64,000 bases of DNA from Azorinus chamasolen (GCA_963576725.1 OY755239.1:62104953-62168952); one strand, 5' to 3'. Counted from the stretch's first letter, positions 9,401 to 18,596 are shown. Numbers and translations are program-made. Notes: a model not told the origin generated them from the sequence alone.

Positions 9401-10785
9401 ATTAAACCTTTAAATACCATCTGGACTAGTCGTGTGAAAACTGAAGGACTGTTTGATAAACCAAAAGCTAATTTTCGAAATTGCCATTGTTGACCCCCTT
9501 GTAAACTAAACGCAGTCTTTGGTCTACTTTCTTTCTCAATTTCACACTGCCAAAACCCTGATTTTAAGTCACACACACTAAACCATTTTGACCCAGATAA
9601 AGCATCTAAATTATCTTCTATTCTAGGAATGGGTTGATACTCTTTCACTGTGACATTATTTAACTTTCTAAAATCACAACAAAAACGAATTGACCCATCT
9701 GGTTTTGTAACCATTAATATAGGAGAAAGCCATGGAGAACATGCTGGTTCTATTATGCCATCTTCGGCCATTTTCTGTATTTCTGCCTCAGCAACTTTTC
9801 GTTTAGCAAGTGGCACCCTATAAGGATATGTTTTTATAGGTTTACTATCCCCAGTATCGATGTAATGTTTAACTAGATCTGTGTGACCAATATCTCTATC
9901 ATGTTTTGAAAAAACATCCTGATAATTTATCAGCAATTGTTTCAACTTTTCCTTCTGATCATTGTCTAAGTGTATAGAAGATTTTTTATACATATCTTGT
10001 AAATGTTCTGGTAAATTGTGTGATTTTGTCTGTTTTTCTGTGCCAGAGCTATTTCCTACAGTGCATTTGTCTAAAACTGCTGCTACAGTGTCTTTATAAA
10101 TAGTACATGGTTCAGAGGAAAAATTTGCAATTCTAATTGGAAATACACCATTTCTAGGATCTACTAATGACTTTGCTATCATTAATCCTGTCTTTTCTGA
10201 AAATTTAGTATTTGACTCAATAATGGCCAGGCAGTCTTTATTAATACTGTCCAAAGGTTTTCCTGGAACAATCATTTCAGTGTCTGGTGGAATAATAGCA
10301 GTTTCTGAGACAGCTATTCTACAACAGGTTGTAGATTGACTATCACTATGCATAAAACAAGGTATTTTCTCACCATTCAATTCCAGATAACCTTTGCTAA
10401 ACATTAGGTCACATTTGTTAGATACCAAAAAATCTATTCCTAAAATTCCACCCTGTTTGATATCTGCTATAAGAAATTGATGCTGTAATTTGTGTCTTCC
10501 TATGCATATTTCAACTTCAGTTTTCCCCAAGAATGGAGCTGATTCTCCTGTTACAGATATAAGTGAGGTTTTAACAGGATAAATTGTAGGTTTTAAAGCA
10601 TATGGCAATTTTTCAATAGTTTCTTTACTAAGAATACTCACATTAGCTCCACTATCTACTAACATTGTAATATCATTTCCTAGTATGTTGGTAGCTACAA
10701 AATAACCATGATCTAAGCCTAGGTTATTTAATGCAATTTGGGACCTCTGACATTTGTCAAGCTGTGATCCCGACAGCTTGACCAT
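6436..10785 (-). CDS. pol: E1 Pol polyprotein (protease, RT, RNase H, integrase)
   Basis: The ORF is 1449 codons from the first ATG, though entry is probably by -1 frameshift from gag, a few codons upstream. Protease: LVDSGA with the catalytic Asp at 44. RT: YIDD with D471 and D472. RNase H: LDCDAS near 616-620. Integrase: an HHCC zinc site (HFGV...CKNCTVC), then D1171, D1231 and E1267, giving D,D(35)E. A GPY-like end (GPYKVIKV) follows. No catalytic residue is missing. Between RNase H and integrase there is an unusually long linker of about 300 residues. It holds a 36-residue hydrophobic segment (798-833, 8287-8394), flanked by basic residues and cysteines. I know of no Ty3/Gypsy family with a membrane segment there, so it deserves a check. 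Confidence 0.95.
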   Translation of the reverse strand: MVKLSGSQLDKCQRSQIALNNLGLDHGYFVATNILGNDITMLVDSGANVSILSKETIEKLPYALKPTIYPVKTSLISVTGESAPFLGKTEVEICIGRHKLQHQFLIADIKQGGILGIDFLVSNKCDLMFSKGYLELNGEKIPCFMHSDSQSTTCCRIAVSETAIIPPDTEMIVPGKPLDSINKDCLAIIESNTKFSEKTGLMIAKSLVDPRNGVFPIRIANFSSEPCTIYKDTVAAVLDKCTVGNSSGTEKQTKSHNLPEHLQDMYKKSSIHLDNDQKEKLKQLLINYQDVFSKHDRDIGHTDLVKHYIDTGDSKPIKTYPYRVPLAKRKVAEAEIQKMAEDGIIEPACSPWLSPILMVTKPDGSIRFCCDFRKLNNVTVKEYQPIPRIEDNLDALSGSKWFSVCDLKSGFWQCEIEKESRPKTAFSLQGGQQWQFRKLAFGLSNSPSVFTRLVQMVFKGLIWNTLVLYIDDIILFAKTFDQALQNIEEALIRLRKANLKLHPKKCKFFQKEVTFLGHRVNENGTTTCSEKVKSVTDWPTPRNAKEVKSFLGLVSFYRKFIYQFSTIAKPLHTLSEKGKQFAWTSECDQAFKKLKEALVSHPILAYPTENDSFILDCDASNVGAGAVLSQIQNGQEKVICYYSKCFSRSERGYCVTRKELLSVVLAVKQFHHYLYGRKFTIRTDHASLKWLTNFKNLEGQLCRWVNILENYDYEIVHRPGRVHSNADALSRRPCYDENCAFCDRTEIRYETKPTVNVTRMKERLQNHTQNIASISNITTKLQNDTQIKQNEQRRTEIFCLMLLAMLGFTLTQIPVVILVACIITLTITLVSILSGMCDKSKLDMHSGCCLNNSCHRETSIDYDVWTKSVNTQSESLKCSEETGKDRIKPEPITVFSQCTSLKDTIPNEVRSKVSDKVNASKEKIGCECIKTVDQNDSSRVKMSKQSKPGDYFNEVRSVTSSKNKSHDACLPGPSNQDSKECLPGTSYQDSSTIEHENQGAKTLDNKEEIDLENLNLDYVAEMQRDDSVLSIVLKWFERNEKPDWNFVSMHDKEVKYYWYRWRSLIVREGILYRKWESSVNNETEYLIVLPKCLVKFALRQSHNALTSGHFGVKKTLQKVRQSFFWYQVKQDVEKWCKNCTVCASRKMPPKKFKAPMKEYNSGVRWERIGIDFVGPFGKTAQGNVYLMVVSDYFTKWTEAIPLSNIESKTVAKALIEHVFQRFGLPHIIHTDQGPQFESKLFQELCQLFDIVKTRNTPFRPQGGGYIERTNRTIINMLTSFVSENRNDWDHYVPFCMMAYRSSIHQATGTTPANMMFGSEIRLPLDLLFGNPERESPTKTQKYGIDYVQNVEEKLCKIHDFARKRLKLSSNVMKKNYDVNMNIKSYNAGDLVWYYNPQRQIGRSSKLMRPWKGPYKVIKVVSDILYKIQRGNREKPRVVHHDKLKPYQTS
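8287..8394 (-). other. hydrophobic, membrane-like segment inside E1 Pol
   Basis: Pol residues 798-833 are almost entirely Leu, Ile, Val, Thr, Ala, Phe and Met, with one central Pro. They are preceded by NEQRRTE and followed by a cysteine-containing polar stretch. The length suits one long transmembrane helix or a tight hairpin of two. It lies between the end of RNase H (ADALSRRP) and the integrase zinc domain. No stop or frame change surrounds it, so it is a true part of the polyprotein. Confidence 0.7.
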
Positions 10786-12068
10786 CTCTCGTTTCCCTGC
10801 TGCTGATTATTTTGCATTACATTTTGTCTAGGAAACTGATTTTGTCTACTTGCCCAAGGTCTCAGATTCTGATCATTTTGACGTGTGTTGTAATTTGATT
10901 GTGTATTTTGCTGTGAAAATCTGCTTTGTTCATTCTGATTTCTGTAATTGTACCTTCTGTTATATGGATTATAGTTTGTTTCATTTCTGTACCCATTTCT
11001 ATTCTGTGAATAATGATGATTTTGACTGGAATTGTAATGTGTATCATGCTTGTATGGTTTCATTTGCTGTGTTTCAGGTTCAGACTTGGCACTATTTATT
11101 TGAGACATGTTGCTTTCTTGTACATTTCCTATCAATTTAACACGCTGTTTGTCTGCTATTCTGTGAGCTTCCATTCGAACAGCTATTTGCTCAGCCTCAG
11201 ATATACTTTTAGGTGCAATTTCTCTAAGTCTCAACCTAATATCAGAATCATTTAGTGCATCAATAAAGCTATCAAGAGCCAATGCCTCAATTACGTCTGA
11301 ACTAGCCGTTGGATAAGCTTGTCTTGTTACTTTCCTAATAGATTGAGCTAATTCTGGAATGCTTTCCCCTTTACTTCTTATTCTGGATTTAAGTTGTGTG
11401 CGAAACACTTCTGCTTTGTTTTCACAACCATATCTAGCCTTCAGTTTTTCAACTAAGGACAAATAATCTCTCCTTTCTTTACCATTCATTTCTGTAAGAA
11501 TTGACCGTGCATTACTAGTTAGAGAACTAGCTAAATACAATGACTTTTCTTCATAAGTCCACCTATTTATTTCTGCTGTGATCTCATACTGCGTAAGAAA
11601 ATCTTGCAAATCTTCCTCGCCATTGTATGTTTGGGGTTTCATTTTCAAATTATTACTAGATCTGATAACATGAGAACAAGAATCATTTCTGTTATTAAAC
11701 TGTCTAAGATTTCCACCATTTTCATCTAGGTCTACAGTCACGTTTTGATTTGTATTGCTAGAACATGTTTGTCCTGCAGCTTGAGTTTGTAAAGCATTTC
11801 TGAATTGAATTTCATGGTCAGGATTCTCTATTTGTGAAATATGAGCTTGCACTGATAGAACATCATTTTCTACAGAGTTTAATTTTACATTCAGCTGTTG
11901 GTCAACTTTTTTTATAGAATCTCCAAGAGTACTTATTTCTTTAATAATGTGTGACATTTGACTACTAAGAAAATTTTCAAGACTCAGAACTCTTGAAACA
12001 GTATCATTTTGTGAATCTGAGTTAGATTCAGCATTACACATTTCATTTTCATTTCTTTGGATATCCAT
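10728..12068 (-). CDS. gag: E1 Gag
   Basis: The ORF is 446 codons from an ATG at 12068. The centre (about 140-310) matches the retrotransposon Gag capsid pattern: a predicted helical region with FLTQYE, SLYLASSL, LSLVEKLKARYG, RTQLKSRIR and SIPELAQSIRKV. The N-terminus has heptad-like hydrophobics. The last about 110 residues are rich in Asn, Gln, Arg and Tyr, and no CCHC zinc knuckle is present, so nucleic-acid binding is probably by this basic tail. The end overlaps pol by 58 bp in a different frame, with a frameshift signal inside the overlap. A leader of about 400 nt separates it from the 5' LTR. Confidence 0.9.
   Translation of the reverse strand: MDIQRNENEMCNAESNSDSQNDTVSRVLSLENFLSSQMSHIIKEISTLGDSIKKVDQQLNVKLNSVENDVLSVQAHISQIENPDHEIQFRNALQTQAAGQTCSSNTNQNVTVDLDENGGNLRQFNNRNDSCSHVIRSSNNLKMKPQTYNGEEDLQDFLTQYEITAEINRWTYEEKSLYLASSLTSNARSILTEMNGKERRDYLSLVEKLKARYGCENKAEVFRTQLKSRIRSKGESIPELAQSIRKVTRQAYPTASSDVIEALALDSFIDALNDSDIRLRLREIAPKSISEAEQIAVRMEAHRIADKQRVKLIGNVQESNMSQINSAKSEPETQQMKPYKHDTHYNSSQNHHYSQNRNGYRNETNYNPYNRRYNYRNQNEQSRFSQQNTQSNYNTRQNDQNLRPWASRQNQFPRQNVMQNNQQQGNERWSSCRDHSLTNVRGPKLH
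10756..10797 (-). promoter_or_regulatory. E1 gag-pol -1 ribosomal frameshift signal
   Basis: The minus strand has GGGAAAC at 10797-10791, phased in gag as G GGA AAC, a canonical X XXY YYZ slippery heptamer. After an 8-nt spacer there is a perfect 10-bp hairpin (GTCAAGCTGT at 10782-10773, its complement at 10765-10756, 7-nt loop). Pol is in the -1 frame relative to gag and is open from just upstream of the heptamer. The gag stop lies downstream. Every element of a simple retroviral -1 frameshift site is present. Confidence 0.9.
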
Positions 12069-12469
12069 ATTTATTGAATTCTTATAAATTGCTTTACTTT
12101 ACTTTAACTACTTTATAAAGCTTATAAAACCATGCAAAACATGAATATAACAATGCATGCAATAATCATAAACAAACTGTATATTTTCAGAGAAAGAATC
12201 TCCCAAATCTGGCAACAATACAGACAAGAAAGAAGATTTGCTATTACTTTGTACACTTTAAATAATAAATTGCTGTTTATATTTTCATTTCTTTTTTCTT
12301 ATTCAATGAATTTTTAATAAAACTATTTCATCAACTCCTGTCTGATAACAACTCTAAACTGGTCAGTATCCAATCTGAGCTAATTCAAGTATGAGTAATA
12401 AAATTACTCTTTCATTTCAAAATTAGCCTCAGAATCATTTCTTCACTGAATCTATTTATCTTAAAATCA
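12069..12469 (-). other. E1 5' leader (putative packaging region)
   Basis: About 400 bp lie between the primer-binding site and the gag ATG. It is AT-rich and has no long ORF. By position it would contain RNA packaging and dimerisation signals, but I cannot point to a specific structure. Confidence 0.5.
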
Positions 12470-12486
12470 TCCCACTTCTGACACCA
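12470..12486 (-). other. E1 primer-binding site, tRNA-Leu type
   Basis: The plus strand reads tcccacttctgacacca, which is the 3' end of a metazoan tRNA-Leu including CCA, as I recall the human tRNA-Leu(CAA/CAG) end. Seventeen bases match. It lies two bases inside the 5' LTR, where the reverse-transcription primer anneals. Confidence 0.85.
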
Positions 12487-12706
12487 AATGTTGCAACCCA
12501 GTTGAAGGGTCAACATAAAACTGTGGGCTCTAAGACACAACAGATTCAGTGGCCAGTTTATTTTTATTGTTATACCAGTTTCATAATATCAAATAAATTC
12601 ATACATATAATCTACAAGCTGTTTAAACTCAAGTCTCAAATATAATGCATTAATCTATTAGTTTACCAGATTTGAGAACTAATATAACATTTCATAATCA
12701 TTTCTC

Positions 12707-12726
12707 ACCTCTCTCGGATTATTCAT
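12707..12726 (-). promoter_or_regulatory. E1 LTR start codon and splice donor for ORF3
   Basis: About 50 nt after the predicted transcription start an ATG (12726-12724) opens six codons that end exactly at a strong donor, GAG/GTGAGA (GT at 12708-12707). The frame at the donor is phase 0, and the acceptor before ORF3 (6190) also restarts at phase 0. The unspliced RNA would instead read a short upstream ORF. An even shorter uORF precedes it. Confidence 0.6.
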
Positions 12727-12804
12727 TTCTATTTTGTATCAATTTCAAGAAGTGATCATTTCAAATTCGTTTTCCGTTCTCACGGCCGCAACGTCGAGGT
12801 CCGC

Positions 12805-12832
12805 CTTTTATACTAGTATTTCGGTGACGTCA
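12805..12832 (-). promoter_or_regulatory. E1 promoter: CRE (TGACGTCA) and TATA box
   Basis: On the minus strand a perfect palindromic CRE, TGACGTCA (12832-12825), is followed 12 bp later by TATAAAAG (12812-12805). Transcription should start about 25-30 bp further on, near 12780-12775. CRE is the binding site of CREB/ATF factors, so cAMP or stress responsiveness is possible. Confidence 0.75.
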
Positions 12833-13159
12833 TCACAACAACCGCATGAGAATCGTGGGAAATCGGTTGCAATGATAGACGCGCCATATAAGATTAAACC
12901 TTTCACAACGGAATATGGTACGTAAACTTGGTATTAATGGAACGTAAATATTATGTTCTATTGATAACTATCTGTAAGTAATACTGACATTCTTTAAATA
13001 AGTATAAAATTGGTCATTTTACACTGTAAGATGTCGGGATCAATCAGACGCTTGATCGCATGACAAGTTACAGTAACACCATTTTCAACCGGTCGAAAAT
13101 CGCACAACATCTAGCCTGATCATAACAATACCCTAAAATTAAACATTGACATGTATGAT

Positions 13160-13500
13160 TTATGAAATGATGTTTGAAGTGTTTTTTAATATACTGTTCC
13201 TTAAAGTAGTGGACTCCACAGCTGCCCTATGTTGATTTGAGGCTAAATCATAAATGTCAAACAAAGAGTTGAGTGGTGAAAGTTGGCGCAGCCATATTGT
13301 TAATGGATTGTCTTTCCCCTCATTGGTGCAAACCTTACAAGTCAATATATTACAGTCGTAAGAAAGCCATGATTTTTCATTCAGCCATTCCTGGTGAATT
13401 TCCCGTTTAGACAAATTAGGGTTGCTTTTTCAGACATGGTGACGGACTTTTCACTCACCGATTTTTCACTCGCCGAACTCGGCAAATTATCAGTTGAAGT
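13160..13500 (-). pseudogene. fragment of a ZNF862-like (TTF-type zinc finger) gene
   Basis: The minus strand encodes EWLNEKSWLSYD, LTCKVCTNEGK, and SNQHRAAV over about 75 residues. This resembles the single zinc-binding N-terminal domain of ZNF862/C17orf113 and related hAT-derived proteins (WL..FPWL.Y......F C..C, then S..H..A). The next finger residues are less conserved. Upstream, near 13430-13490, the same strand reads repeated SEKSV-like codons in another frame, with a frame change and a stop near 13420. The copy therefore looks decayed. It abuts the E1 insertion point. Confidence 0.4.
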
Positions 13501-16140
13501 AGATTTGGTCGGGGAACTGGCCCCCTATTTCAGCGGGTAAATCATCTCTTTTATCACAATAATTGTCTATGTGACAAGATGATTCTTCCCGAAAGAAGGC
13601 TGTCAAGGAGCAGATATTGTGTGTATTTCTTTTCGCGGAATATGACTGTATCAACACACTCGCCTAGGGGCTTATATGTCTTTGATAATGAATAAGCGTC
13701 TACTGACCCGGATCGGGTTGGGCACGACTAAAACCTGGTACAATGGGACACGGAATTCGCTACTTTGAATAATTCGGCAACGAAAAATTCCTGCGTCAAG
13801 GAAAACGCACAGTCCGAATTTCATTGCGTCAAGGCCGAAAAAAGTGCGTCAAAAACGCAGAAAACGCACACTCGCGGAAACACTGTTAAAGACAGATGGT
13901 TGCTTAAAGCTGACTGAAAGGAAAGCAGAATGCTTCCAAAGGAGCATTCTGCTTTAGTTTCAGGCTGCTTTAAGCTACCATCTGCTAATATATAGGAAAT
14001 ATACAAGTCGATATGACCTTAACATTAACATTGCATCTTCCTTAGAAAAGCGGACAGCCTTTTTCCGTCTTTGAAGAAGTGTACCTGAAACCAATACCAT
14101 TTTCAGTGGCCTTGCTCAGTATGGTAAAGCTTTATAATGCGCACGATAAATGCGTGCATGGTCGTCGTTTAAAAGTTTATTGATGTGTACATGTTTTAAG
14201 GATTTTCATTTCAAAATATATTGTCACTTAAGTTAATATATGAAAAATGTATAATTTTCTACATTTTATAACTTAAAGAGAAAAGTTACACTAGTTAAAA
14301 CAATACTTAATACAATGAGTCATAAACTTAGGTATTACACAAAAATGTTTTGAGAATATCCCCAAATATTTATCACAGTCAGCAGCGGTGTCGGCATTGG
14401 CATAAATGACAAATCTCAACTAAAGACAACAAGAAACAAACCTATTCATTGACTGAAACCTCTTGCGTTCGCGAACAAGGTACCAATGAAATGCCTGATG
14501 AATTATTCATGAGAGCGAAGAAATATGATCCAAATATCCCACAGCACTGTCTGAAGCAAAGCGTAATCAGTGACGTCGGGTCCGACGATGTATTCATACA
14601 TGTATGTCATATCTGCTGATGATAGACACAGTGTTCCCACTGGCTTTTTCATTTGGTAAACATGTGCCCCCTAGTGTAAAATTTTGGGGGTACACACCAT
14701 TTTCTGGGGGTGTACACTTTACTAGAGTACTGATACTTTATGTTTCATAACTGCATAAAACAGCTCTTCGATGATATAACATTTCTTCAATTCAATGCCA
14801 GTTGACAGACTATAAATTACCTTGTTTTCATCAAAATCTGATTTGTTGGCGTTTCCAACGTTACAAAAATAGATGCGTCTTTATTTAGAAATTGGGAGTT
14901 TTGTTTAAGGCCATAATTTTCTGTCTTCAGCTTTTTGTTAATATCTAATGATTACTTACTTGTTTATTTGACATTTTTAATGTGTGCATGTACGAACGAG
15001 GCTAGTTCTGTGTGTTTAGGCGTGATATTTGTGTGAATGGGAACACTGTGTGACAGTCCTGTCAATTACGTTTATCATTTATGTTTGGTGTCTGCAGCTG
15101 TTGTCAAGGCACAAAATGTGCCTTTTATTTGCAGAAGGATACATAATTCTCCAAAATTTGAGGACTGTTCCCTTACATGTAAAGGGCCATGTGCATCACT
15201 GATTGAGGTGAATAATCTGGATACCATTGCCCTGTCAATGGCAAAATCTCCCTGACTATCTCAATTATGTGCATCAAGATACACCAGCAACTCGGCATTA
15301 ATCATTAATGCATGTCTTTTTTTTTCAATGTCAGTGTGAACGATCACTTTAGCAATTCAAATTATTCTGATGGATTTTGCATTTGCGTTATTTATTTAAT
15401 AAATCAGAGCATTATGCATGCCCATGTTCTAGATAGAGTCATACCTGCTTAAATGCAAGTTACGAAGCGTAGCCAGGACGGATACAAAAAGAAACCTATC
15501 ATACATTCTAAAAGAAATCTAGTTATTATTACAGTATGTGGGTAAAGTTTAGTGCCGTCTTACTGACATTATGTACTGCTAAACCTTTCTTCTGATTATC
15601 ATTTTTAAAAGCGTCATTTGAATAAACATGAACCGAAAGTTTAACCAAATGTCCATCGCGAGTTACAATATGGGAAACAAGCCAAATCGCGAGTAGAACT
15701 AAAATTTTATCTTTAATCAAAGATCAAGAGATGATTGTCTTGCACTAGCCATACCGTGGACATAGAACATTCCAGTTGGAATCCGGTCCTGTACAATGAA
15801 GACCTATCCTTTGGGCCATGATGCTCCATAAGACAAAAATAAGGTAGCCTTATTACATAATGTTTATCACTTTCACATTTTTGAATTCTGAGACGAAGGT
15901 AAAATTTGCCAATGAAATAAAGTCAAATACGTAAATTCTCTTCTTGTGTACATCAATGTCATAAGATATTGACTTGGCTGAACAGAAATCAACACAGTGA
16001 AATAATTCTGAACATTTTCTTAATTTCACATAACCAACGCTTTTTAAGGTAGCCATATGTTGTTGTTGTAGTGTTTGTAGATTCCTCCGTTGACTTGTCG
16101 GAGCACCCAGGACTAATTGGTAAGTCCTGGTAAATATGGC
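13501..16140. other. no gene recognised
   Basis: AT-rich sequence with no supportable gene. The word gcgtcaa recurs near 13790-13870 and resembles 1200-1290. Short open frames such as 15037-15255 (+) have no recognisable domain. G-rich motifs (tttgggggtacac) appear near 14680-14715, similar in style to 3120-3190. Confidence 0.4.
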
Positions 16141-16144
16141 GTTC

Positions 16145-17225
16145 TCACTAATAAAGTTCAGAAATGAAACATAAGTTCAAAGAGCCTTATGCCAAGGCTT
16201 ACGGGTCCGTGTATTAGCCGCCAGAAATCACATGTTAATATTAGCTTCACACACGTCTGCGCATAACTATTGCACTACGAATTATAGCTGAAAACTAATA
16301 TTGCATGCACATGTATAGTCTATTCTTAGGGCTCACATAAGAAACATGTCTGTTCAGCAGGTATGGCAAGAAAACACCTGGAACTAAGCGGAAGTCCGAC
16401 TTGACTTCTTAAGACTATTAGAGTTCAAAAATAAAACAAATAAGTTCAAAGAGCCTTGTGCCAAGGCTTACGGGTCCATGTAATGGCGGCCAGAAATCAC
16501 ATGTTAATGCTAGCTTCACACATGTCTGTGTCAAATGCACTACGAATTATAGCTGAAAACAAACACCGCATGCTAACATGTATAGTCTATTCTTAGAGCT
16601 CACAAAAACATGTCCGTTCAGCAGGTATGGCGAGAAGAAACCTGGAACTTAGTGGAAGTATGTCTTAACTTCTTAAATATTGCAAAAGTCTTGTCTATTC
16701 TTAGGGCTCACATTAAAACATGTCCGATCAGCAGGGATGGAGCGAAAGTACCTGGAGGTGTGGAGCTCAGGGGAAGTCTAACTTAATCTTAGAAAAACAT
16801 GTCCGTTCAGCAGGAATGGCGTGAAAATACCTGGAGGCGTGGAACTCAGAGGAAGTCTAACTTAATCTTCTAAAAACTGTAAAAAATTCGAGATAAAGGG
16901 ATATTCGATAAAATAAGGATATGTAAGGATCATGGAGACTAGTAAGTCTATCTGGATGCGCTTAGCCTTTAAAGTTTCAGGCAAAAATCGTGAGGCCTTG
17001 CGGGTCCATGTAATGGCGGCACGAATGGAAGAATTCACATGTAGTTCCAAGTCTGCAATTTGCCAGTTTGTTGCAGGTTGCCACAGAAAAACTGTTGCTT
17101 CTTTCACCAGAAAGAGCTTCACACAAGTAAAGAGTCTGTTCAGAACTTTGCACTGCGTGTTAAACTGCACATGTGTAGTCTATTCTGAGAGCTCACAAAG
17201 ACACGTCCGCTCAGCTCGACATCCA
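16145..17225 (+). repeat. complex tandem duplication of a ~285-bp unit with decayed partial copies
   Basis: The first unit (16146-16430) and the second (16431-16680) share long near-identical runs such as aagttcaaagagcctt, ccaaggcttacgggtcc, cagaaatcacatgttaat, cactacgaattatagctg and catgtatagtctattctta. Shorter tail copies follow at about 16690-16760 and 16795-16860 (gtccgttcagcagg, acctggagg). A diverged copy lies at 16990-17225. I recognise no product. An open frame at 16932-17324 (+) has no known domain. Confidence 0.65.
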
Positions 17226-18452
17226 GCACCATTTTTGGATACAGCGCATGCGCAGTTGTGGACTTATTTTTCGTCCAAACCTATTTCAACCCCAATATTA
17301 ACAAACAAAATCGAAGCAACCTGATTTAAGATTTAATAGATCTAGGTGAATATGATGATCAAAACAAAATTCATATACACTATAAAATGCTTTTTACGTA
17401 CTTTTCAGGTGTAGATCTAGATCTATCTTGATTTTGAACAATTCAATAAAATGGCTGGAAAAATAAACCACGTGATTCCAGTCCATCTCGACATATTACG
17501 AACAATTCATAATATTTGAAAACGATCAAATAACCGTTGTTGTATCTTTTAATCCCAAAATCTCGTGTGTATCGGAAGGGAATGATATCAATTGCGTGAA
17601 TCAAATCTATATCTCTTAGCACTAAGAGTGCAGAAAACTTGCATAATGAGGCTGCCGCCATGATCGCCATGCACAACTAAAGTCGGACATGAAGAATGAC
17701 AATCTTAAATGACAATCTTATTGTTGTTGTTGTAATTTCCCCCGCTGTTCGGAGAACTACACTCACACAGTGTATATACTGAAAAAAAAAGTCCTTAGAT
17801 TGTACATAAAGTTGAAAATTTTAAAAACTTACATTAGTTCCAACTTCCATGATCCCGCCAAATATGATAAATCTGCATCACGAGGTGTTTGTCTGTTCTA
17901 CTCTGCAAGCATCCACATCAAAGTATAAAACGCGGAATAAATTCGCCGGTCTCGTAATTCGGTCTCAGCACAGCTAAAAAAAATTACATAAAAACAGATC
18001 GCATTATTAAAACAAAGAGTGTTTATTAACCATTGGTGTTGCAGTTGGATGTCACATCACGGACCTGCGTCATGCATCATTGTTCTGAAACATTAGCATA
18101 CATTTAAGACTTTAAATCTTTTGTCAAAACATGAATTGAATATCTGAGTGGCAAAGCTTATAACGGTAAAATAGAGTTTTTACCGGCGGATTAGCGGATT
18201 TCCGGGCAATATCTGTTGCTGGCATAATTATGTCTGCGTTAATTGAATTTGAACATTTTTTAGGATGTTATACCATAATCTAAATAATTTGAATACAGCG
18301 ATATAGAGTAGAGTTTACAATGTATGTCCCTGTTAAATAAGAGCTTGAGTATGTCTCATTTAATTTAAGGCTGCATACCAGTAGTCCAATGATTGTTACC
18401 ATCGAAATGCATTTGAACTGATCTTTCTTTTTATCACAGAAATAGTTAATCA
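17226..18452. other. no gene recognised
   Basis: AT-rich sequence without a supported gene. It contains a ttgttgttgttg tract near 17720. The word gttcggagaac near 17750 resembles motifs near 1690 and 16100, so small dispersed repeats are likely. Confidence 0.4.
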
Positions 18453-18569
18453 GTGGCGGTCATATATACCTCGTATTCACGCTTCCATTTCTTGAAGTTA
18501 TCCGCGACATTGCCCTCTGTCACGTTCAAGGAACTTGGCAGTCGGAAAGATGATTTGGCCATCTTCTGC
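18453..18569 (-). pseudogene. relic of a mag-like gag N-terminus
   Basis: These 117 bp match the first about 38 codons of the E2 gag-pol (26160-26276) with roughly one difference per nine bases. They include the start codon and the words FRLP, SLNVTEGNVA, and KRWKREYE-like residues. Similarity stops abruptly after the codons for the threonine and alanine beyond that. No LTR or further coding sequence is nearby. It is a 5'-end scrap of a related element, or a captured exon. Confidence 0.7.
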
Positions 18570-18596
18570 AACGGTGATTGAATAATATGTAAGATA

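Larger units (their letters stand above)
3197..13127 (-). mobile_element. E1: complete Ty3/Gypsy LTR retrotransposon with a third ORF
   Basis: The element is 9931 bp, bounded by 639-bp direct LTRs (3197-3835 and 12489-13127) that begin TG, end CA and read as identical. It is flanked by a 4-bp duplication ATAC (3193-3196 and 13128-13131). On the minus strand the order is 5' LTR, tRNA-Leu-type primer site, gag, a -1 frameshift signal, pol (protease, RT, RNase H, integrase), a third ORF, a polypurine tract and the 3' LTR. The integrase lies after RNase H, which is the Ty3/Gypsy order. All three ORFs are open and the LTRs match, so the insertion is recent and possibly still mobile. The third ORF lies in the usual envelope position but has no membrane-protein features. 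Confidence 0.95.
12489..13127 (-). repeat. E1 5' LTR
   Basis: This 639-bp LTR drives E1. It begins TG and ends CA in both orientations and is identical by eye to the copy at 3197-3835. Reading in the direction of transcription it has a CRE, a TATA box, an AUG and splice donor in the presumed R region, and AATAAA signals. The short open frame on the plus strand inside both LTRs is a by-product. Confidence 0.95.
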
